Assembly (NCBI RefSeq): GCF_003028855.1
Contig: NZ_CP028324.1
Coordinates: forward strand, 5,580,001 to 5,644,000
Direction of reading: 5' to 3'
From: Pseudoduganella armeniaca
Lineage (GTDB): Bacteria > Pseudomonadota > Gammaproteobacteria > Burkholderiales > Burkholderiaceae_D
DNA length: 64,000 bases
Shown: piece after piece, positions 59,392 through 64,000 of the stretch
How the letters are laid out: each line of letters opens with the position of its first letter
How positions within the stretch are numbered: the first letter of the stretch is position 1
Notes under the pieces: model-generated
Databases searched by the model: none
Seen by the model: the letters and a program-made list of their open reading frames with translations, nothing else
Told to the model about the DNA's origin: nothing
Made by a program: the position numbers and the translations under genes

Positions 59392-59792
59392 TGGCAAGGG
59401 GGACTCCCCACTCCGGCGCCCACGACCGCGATGGCCTCGATCTCGATCTGCGCCGCCGGGTCGTACAGCGCGCGCACCTCGGCAATCGTGTCGGCCGGGT
59501 AAGGCGGGGCGAAAAAGCGTCGGCGCAGCGCCACCACCTCCGCGAAGTGCGCCATGTCCGTGACGAAGATCGTCACCTTGACGACGTCGCGCAGACTGGC
59601 GCCGCCCGCTTCCAGCACACGGCGCAGGTTGGCGAATGCCTGCTCGCCCTGCGCCTGGAAGCCGCCGGGAACGATGCGGCCGTCCGCGCCCGCCCCGGCC
59701 TGGCCGGAGATGAACAGCAGGTTGCCGCTGCGGACGCCCTGCGACAGCAGGAAGGGTTCGTAATGATCGGGGTGGCTGACGATGCGGTCCAT
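59388..59792 (-). CDS. RidA/YjgF family protein
   Basis: 134-aa protein of the Rid superfamily, typically a trimeric enamine/imine deaminase. Motifs include LFISGQAGAGADGRIVPGGF, QAFANLRRVLEAGGASLRDVV and VKVTIFVTDM. The C-terminal Arg/Glu signature of true RidA is not clear, so a Rid4-7 type is possible. It converges on the LysR gene with a 4-base stop overlap. Confidence 0.85.
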   Translation of the reverse strand: MDRIVSHPDHYEPFLLSQGVRSGNLLFISGQAGAGADGRIVPGGFQAQGEQAFANLRRVLEAGGASLRDVVKVTIFVTDMAHFAEVVALRRRFFAPPYPADTIAEVRALYDPAAQIEIEAIAVVGAGVGSPPCH

Positions 59793-59897
59793 GCGGGTCT
59801 CCGTTAGGGTTGACGATGCGCCGACGATACCCACGGCCCGCCGCGTTGACAAACGAGGAATCGTCAGGCATAAGCTGAACCTATTTCACCTGTCCCC

Positions 59898-60782
59898 ATG
59901 CGCCGACTTCCTCCCCTGCCCGCGCTGCGCGCCTTCGAAGCGGCGGCACGCCACGGCAGCTTCAAGCACGCCGCCGACGAGCTGGCGGTCACGCCCACCG
60001 CCATCAGCCACCAGGTGCGCGCCCTCGAGGAACATCTGGGCATGCCGCTGTTCGCGCGGCGGGTGCGCCAGGTCGTGCTGACCGAAGCGGGCGCCGCGCT
60101 GTACCCCGTGCTGCGCGACGGCTTCGATGCATTTGCGGCTGCCCTGCAGCAGCTGGCGCCCGTGCCGGCCCGACGCCACGTGACGATCAGCGCGACCGGC
60201 GCGTTTACGGGCCGCTGGCTGGCGCCGCGCGTGGCCCGATTTCGCGCCCGGCATCCGGACATCGACCTGGAGCTGCGCGCCACCGACGCGGTCGTGGACC
60301 TGCACGCCGATGCCGTCGACCTGGCGATCCGTTACGGACGCGGGCCCTACCCGGGACTGGTGGCCGAGGCGCTGCTCGGCGACCGCTTCGCGCCCGTGGC
60401 CAGCCCGGCGCTGGGGCCGATCGCTCCGGCCGACCTGGCCGCGCTGCCGCTGATCGAATTCACGTGGCGCCGCCCGCATCCGGACAACCCCACCTGGAAG
60501 ACCTGGTTCGCGGCGGCCGGCCTGGCCTGGCGCGTGCCGCGCGGGCGGCTGCGCTTTTCCGACGAGGACCACGCGATCCAGGCGGCCCTCGCTGGCCAGG
60601 GCGTCGCACTGCTGAGCCTTGCGCTGGTAGGCGACGAGCTCGCGGCGGGCCGGCTGTGCCAGCCGTTCGGCCCCACCATTCCCGGGCATATCCATCACCT
60701 CGTGCGCAGCGCGGCCGGCACGGCCCGGCCGGAAGTGGACGCCGCGTTGGCATGGCTGCGCAGCGAAGCGAAAATTACTTAG
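59898..60782 (+). CDS. LysR family regulator, GcvA/AmpR-like
   Basis: 294-aa regulator. The N terminus LPPLPALRAFEAAARHGSFK and ELAVTPTAISHQVRALEEHL are the hallmarks of the GcvA/AmpR subgroup. A full effector domain follows. Divergent from the ridA-type gene (105-base spacer) and therefore its probable regulator. Its stop codon lies inside the candidate MarR operator. Confidence 0.9.
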   Translation: MRRLPPLPALRAFEAAARHGSFKHAADELAVTPTAISHQVRALEEHLGMPLFARRVRQVVLTEAGAALYPVLRDGFDAFAAALQQLAPVPARRHVTISATGAFTGRWLAPRVARFRARHPDIDLELRATDAVVDLHADAVDLAIRYGRGPYPGLVAEALLGDRFAPVASPALGPIAPADLAALPLIEFTWRRPHPDNPTWKTWFAAAGLAWRVPRGRLRFSDEDHAIQAALAGQGVALLSLALVGDELAAGRLCQPFGPTIPGHIHHLVRSAAGTARPEVDAALAWLRSEAKIT

Positions 60783-60815
60783 GAGTCTTTACAATCGTTT
60801 TTTTCGTGCTATGAT
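60779..60815 (+). promoter_or_regulatory. MarR gene promoter with operator-like site
   Basis: TTTACA (60788-60793), a 16-base spacer and TATGAT (60810-60815) form a good promoter. The predicted start is at the ATG itself. The half-palindrome TTAGGAGTCTTTA (60779-60791) overlaps the -35 and shares TTAGGA with the perfect palindrome before the next gene, so autoregulation is likely. Confidence 0.6.
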
Positions 60816-60821
60816 GCGTGC

Positions 60822-61475
60822 ATGGACATCAAACCGGAAAACCCGTGGCAAGGCACTCCCGACATCTCGGCGCGCATCGTCGTCGCGATCGCCCGGATCG
60901 CCAGCGTGCTGCGCGCCGGCGTGTGGGAAGCGGCAACGGCGGAGAACCTGAATCCGGCCCAGGCCGAGATCCTGCAGCTGCTGCGCGACCGCACGCAGGG
61001 CGTTCGGCTGTCCTGGCTGGCCGCGCAGCTGTCGGTATCGGCGGCCAGCGCCAGCGATTCCGTCGCGGCGCTGGTAGCCAAGGGCCTGGTGCGCAAGGCG
61101 CGCGCCGAGGACGACGGTCGCGCCAGCGCGCTGTGGCTGACGGATAAAGGCAAGGCCCTGGCCGCGCGCATGGCGCAGGCCGTGGGCTTCGCGGACGACG
61201 CGGCGGCACGCCTGCCGGGCGACGACCAGGCTGCCCTGCTGGTCGGGCTGTTCAAGCTGATCGCGCAACTGCAGAAAAGCGAACGCTTCCCCGCGTTGCG
61301 GGCCTGCCTGTCGTGCCGCTATTTCGAACCGAATGTCTTTCCCGGCAGCGCGGCGCCGCATCATTGCGCGCTGGTCAAGGCGCCCTTGCCGATCACGTTC
61401 CTGCGCATCGACTGCGCCGAGCACGTGCCGGCGGACCCCGTGGCGGAGCGGCGCAACTGGGATGCCTTTGCATGA
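60822..61475 (+). CDS. MarR family regulator with C-terminal cysteine cluster
   Basis: 217-aa protein. A MarR winged-helix domain (about residues 15-150) has LNPAQAEILQLLRDR and LSVSAASASDSVAALVAKGL. The C-terminal extension of about 60 residues carries four cysteines at 162, 165, 182 and 198 (CLSC, HHC and DC contexts), an arrangement suited to zinc or an iron-sulfur cluster. No Shine-Dalgarno precedes the ATG, consistent with the leaderless prediction. The AhpD-like gene downstream is the likely target. Confidence 0.85.
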   Translation: MDIKPENPWQGTPDISARIVVAIARIASVLRAGVWEAATAENLNPAQAEILQLLRDRTQGVRLSWLAAQLSVSAASASDSVAALVAKGLVRKARAEDDGRASALWLTDKGKALAARMAQAVGFADDAAARLPGDDQAALLVGLFKLIAQLQKSERFPALRACLSCRYFEPNVFPGSAAPHHCALVKAPLPITFLRIDCAEHVPADPVAERRNWDAFA

Positions 61476-61482
61476 ATTTTTT

Positions 61483-61511
61483 TTGACCTAAATAGTTAGG
61501 ACTCCTAATGT
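61483..61511 (+). promoter_or_regulatory. Operator-promoter of the AhpD-like gene
   Basis: TTGACC (61483-61488), 17-base spacer, TAATGT (61506-61511). Between and over them lies the perfect palindrome TTAGGACTCCTAA (61496-61508), whose left half recurs before the MarR gene. A repressor bound here would block the polymerase. Confidence 0.65.
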
Positions 61512-61566
61512 CGAGAGCGTGGCCAATCCTCGGCATTCCTTTACCGGCCACCTGAAAGGAAACACC

Positions 61567-62109
61567 ATGAGCCGCATCGAACTCCTCTCCCGCGACAGCA
61601 CCCACGGCGACGCCCGCCAGCTGCTGGAACAGGTCCACGCCGCCTTTGGGGCCACGCCGAACATGTTCCGCGCGGTGGCGAACTCCCCGGCAGCCTTGCA
61701 AAGCATGTGGGGCGCCTTCGGCGCGCTCGGTGGCGGCACCCTGGGCGCGAAGCTGGGCGAACAGATCGCCGTGGCGGTCGCGGACATCAACGATTGCGAC
61801 TACTGCCTGGCCGCGCACACGGCGCTGGGCCGCAAGGCCGGCGCCACGGCCGCCGAGATGAGCGCGGCGCAAGCCGGCGAATCGGCCGATCCGAAAACGG
61901 CGGCGGCGCTGGCGTTCGCGACGAAGGTGGTGCGCCAGCGCGCCAGGATCGACGCGGACGACGTGGCGGCGCTGCGCACGGCCGGCTTCGACGACGGCGC
62001 GATCATGGAAATCATGGCGCACGTGGCGCTGAACCTGTTCACCAACTACGTCAACGTGGCGTTTGCCATTCCGGTCGACTTCCCGCACGTGAAGCTGCGC
62101 GCCAAATAA
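61567..62109 (+). CDS. Carboxymuconolactone decarboxylase family / AhpD-like protein
   Basis: 180-aa protein with the AhpD-type redox motif: Cys77, Cys80 and His84 in DCDYCLAAHTALG, preceded by EQIAVAVADIN with the conserved Glu. Proteins of this group often act as alkylhydroperoxidase-like enzymes in peroxide or electrophile stress. AAGGAA precedes the ATG at 61567. Probably repressed by the MarR protein upstream and co-transcribed with the exported protein 27 bases downstream. Confidence 0.88.
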   Translation: MSRIELLSRDSTHGDARQLLEQVHAAFGATPNMFRAVANSPAALQSMWGAFGALGGGTLGAKLGEQIAVAVADINDCDYCLAAHTALGRKAGATAAEMSAAQAGESADPKTAAALAFATKVVRQRARIDADDVAALRTAGFDDGAIMEIMAHVALNLFTNYVNVAFAIPVDFPHVKLRAK

Positions 62110-62136
62110 CCCACATCCGGCCATCAGGAGAAAATC

Positions 62137-62880
62137 ATGCAACGCATCCAGACCGTATTCGCCGCCGCCGCGCTGGCATTGAGCATGGCCGCCCAGGCCC
62201 ATTCCGGCCACACGGGCGGCATCCAGACGCCGCCTGACCGCAACGTCAAGGCGCCGTTCGACATCGTCCACACCAAGATCACGACCGAGGGCAACGTGGC
62301 CGTGTTCCACGTGGCCGTCTCCGGCAAGGCCGGCGCGTCGAAGCCGTCGAAGGTCGGCAAGCTGGCCGGCAGCAGCGTGTTCTCGTACGTGTGGCCGACC
62401 ACGCTGGACCCGGCCGTCGTCGGTTTCGACAAGGGCGCCGGCATCCTGGCGCTGGCCGTCACGTCGCACCCGGACTTCGACGACACCCCGCTGTACGACG
62501 AGAACGGCGACGGCAACCTGAAAAACGACGGCGACCTGTGGCACTCGCACTGGGTCGTGCTGCAACCGGACGACGCCTGCGGCAAGGGCGAGCTGAAGGT
62601 GGTCGACATTCCCGAAGGCGCGAAGCCGAGGCTGCCGAAGACCTGGTCCGGCCTGCCGCTGCTGATCGACAGTCCCGGCTGGAGCCCGGTCTTCAAGGAA
62701 AACGTGCTGGAGGTGCGCGTGCCGTTCGACGACATCGGCGTGCTCACCGGCACGGGCTTCGACGGCGTGACGGCCGCGCTGCGGGTCAACGCCAGCGTGC
62801 ACAGTCCCCTGCTGTGCGTGGTGGACGTGTTCAAGGTGGCCTCCGGCACGCTGACGTTGCCGGGCCAGGTCGGGCGCTGA
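62137..62880 (+). CDS. Exported protein of unknown function
   Basis: 247-aa protein with a clear signal peptide (MQRIQTVFAAAALALSMAAQA) and a mature part starting HSGHTGGIQTPPDRNV. It has a beta-rich layout, acidic DENGDGNLKNDGD resembling a calcium-binding loop, and two cysteines. AGGAGA precedes the ATG. No family recognised. Operon position after the AhpD-like gene suggests a role in the same stress or catabolic response. Confidence 0.7.
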   Translation: MQRIQTVFAAAALALSMAAQAHSGHTGGIQTPPDRNVKAPFDIVHTKITTEGNVAVFHVAVSGKAGASKPSKVGKLAGSSVFSYVWPTTLDPAVVGFDKGAGILALAVTSHPDFDDTPLYDENGDGNLKNDGDLWHSHWVVLQPDDACGKGELKVVDIPEGAKPRLPKTWSGLPLLIDSPGWSPVFKENVLEVRVPFDDIGVLTGTGFDGVTAALRVNASVHSPLLCVVDVFKVASGTLTLPGQVGR

Positions 62881-62966
62881 CGGGGCCGGCCACCCGGCGG
62901 TGGACGGATATGACCGGGCTGAGGCACACTGAAGCCTTGTCATATCCGCCATCCAAAGGAAGCACC

Positions 62967-63913
62967 TTGAAACGTGCGTTCGGCCTTCTCTTCGCCATTG
63001 CCGCCGCGAGCGTACATGCCGCCCCTCGCAACCCGCCGTGGGGGCGCAGGAACTGCCGCTCTGGCCCGGCACGCCGCCGGACGCCAAGCCCGGCGCGGGC
63101 CCGGAAAACGAAACGACGATACGCGACGATCGTCCCGTCGCCGGGCGGCCCTGGCTGCAGGTGGAAAACGTCACACGTCCGACGATGACGATCTATCCGC
63201 CGCGCGGGGCCAACACGGGGGCGGCCGTCGTCGTGTTCCCGGGCGGCGGCTATCGGGTGCTGGCAATCGATCTGGAGGGTACCGAGGTATGCGACTGGCT
63301 GACGTCGATCGGCGTCACCTGCGTGCTGCTGAAGTATCGCGTGCCGGGATCGGGACCGCACTGGGACGTCGTGCGCAACCGGCGCGTGATCCCGAAGGTG
63401 CACACGGCGCTGCAGGACGCCCAGCGCGCCATGGGACTGTTGCGCCACGACGCCGCGCGCTGGGGGATCGATCCGGGCCGGATCGGGGTACTGGGCTTCT
63501 CTGCCGGTGGTCACCTGGTGGCGGCGGTCAGCACGGCACCGAAACGCATCTATGCGCCCATCGATGCGGCCGATGGCGAGAACAGCCGTCCCGACTTCGC
63601 CGTGGCGCTGTATCCCGGTCAAATGTCCGTCAACTACAAGGCCGATCTGTCGCGCATCAATCCCACCATCCGCATCGACGGCACCACGCCGCCGACCTTC
63701 CTGCTGCACGCCCAGGATGACCCTGTAGACCCGGTAGAGTTTTCGCTGCTCTATTATGGCGCGCTGCGCAAGGCCCACGTCCCCGTCGAGATGCACCTGT
63801 TTGCCGAAGGTGGACATGCCTTCGGCCTGCGGCCGACGCAGCAGCCGATCACCCAGTGGCCGGCGCTGGTCGAGAAGTGGCTGGGCACCATCGGAATGGT
63901 GCCGAAGAAATGA
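62967..63913 (+). CDS. Exported alpha/beta hydrolase (esterase/BD-FAE type), frameshifted
   Basis: Repaired length 315 aa. The N-terminal signal peptide, TTG-started (MKRAFGLLFAIAAASVHA, with AAGGAA upstream), is in a different frame from the body. One missing C in the run 63032-63034 joins them as NPAVGAQELPLWPG. The body has the oxyanion motif VVFPGGGYRVLA, nucleophile GFSAGGHLVAA, acid near LLHAQDDPVDP and His in GGHAFGL. This set resembles carbohydrate esterases and BD-FAE hydrolases. Without the repair a GTG at 63038 could start a cytoplasmic version. Confidence 0.82.
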
Positions 63914-63974
63914 CACGCCAATGGGCACGCTCGTATGTGCCCGACCGAACAGAATGGTGGCGACTGCCAGGCTA

Positions 63975-63998
63975 CCCTGTCACATCGATTCGACAGGG
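63975..63998. repeat. Hairpin with GACAGG core at the window edge
   Basis: CCCTGTC (63975-63981) and GACAGGG (63992-63998) pair around a 10-base loop containing ATCGAT. It lies about 60 bases after the hydrolase gene. It could be a terminator or one more copy of the GACAGG-core hairpins. Confidence 0.4.
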
Positions 63999-64000
63999 GG

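Overview
The window reads as chromosomal DNA of a high-GC betaproteobacterium, most likely an Oxalobacteraceae member close to Massilia/Pseudoduganella. The grounds are the strong GC bias at third codon positions, a PEP-CTERM exoprotein, a Burkholderiales-type porin, abundant GTG/TTG starts and the overall family mix. This is inference from gene content; no 16S gene is present. No tRNA, rRNA or CRISPR array was seen.

Layout. 1-7.7 kb: surface-polysaccharide genes on the + strand (three-domain GT4 glycosyltransferase, DUF6311 membrane protein, GtrB-like GT2, GtrA flippase, acyltransferase 3), closed by three tandem palindromic terminators shared with a convergent RhlE helicase. 9.5-16.1 kb: signalling and surface genes (beta-propeller GGDEF cyclase, methyl-accepting chemotaxis protein, small unknown proteins, PEP-CTERM protein). 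16.1-17.3 kb: a complete IS1595-type element with 19-bp inverted repeats and an 8-bp target duplication, inserted in the U-tract of the PEP-CTERM gene's terminator. 17.5-29.6 kb: two paralogous PaoABC-type molybdenum hydroxylase operons on opposite strands (the second with a Tat signal), flanking an LpxO-like hydroxylase, RsgA and an S9 peptidase. 29.8-35.9 kb: small membrane or secreted proteins and a ~1187-aa SF1 helicase.

36-55.5 kb is a catabolic island: porin, acyl-CoA ligase, acyl-CoA dehydrogenase, hotdog thioesterase, IclR regulator, aldehyde and alcohol dehydrogenases, a LivHMGFK-type ABC importer, and an opposite-strand beta-oxidation operon (bifunctional hydratase/3-hydroxyacyl-CoA dehydrogenase, thiolase, paired acyl-CoA dehydrogenases, SDR). 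That operon resembles the pim dicarboxylate operon. Read together: uptake of an alcohol- or aldehyde-bearing substrate, oxidation to an acid, CoA activation and beta-oxidation, probably under IclR control. 55.6-64 kb: a second thioesterase, an alcohol dehydrogenase/MFS pair, LysR, RidA and MarR genes, and a MarR-linked AhpD-like operon with a clear candidate operator.

Seven genes (glycosyltransferase, acyltransferase, rsgA, S9 peptidase, helicase, SDR, C-terminal hydrolase) are each split by exactly one missing base in a short homopolymer. Restoring that base rebuilds a full-length family member every time. I read these as consensus errors and annotate the genes as single frameshifted CDSs. 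No gene-free stretch exceeds about 300 bases.
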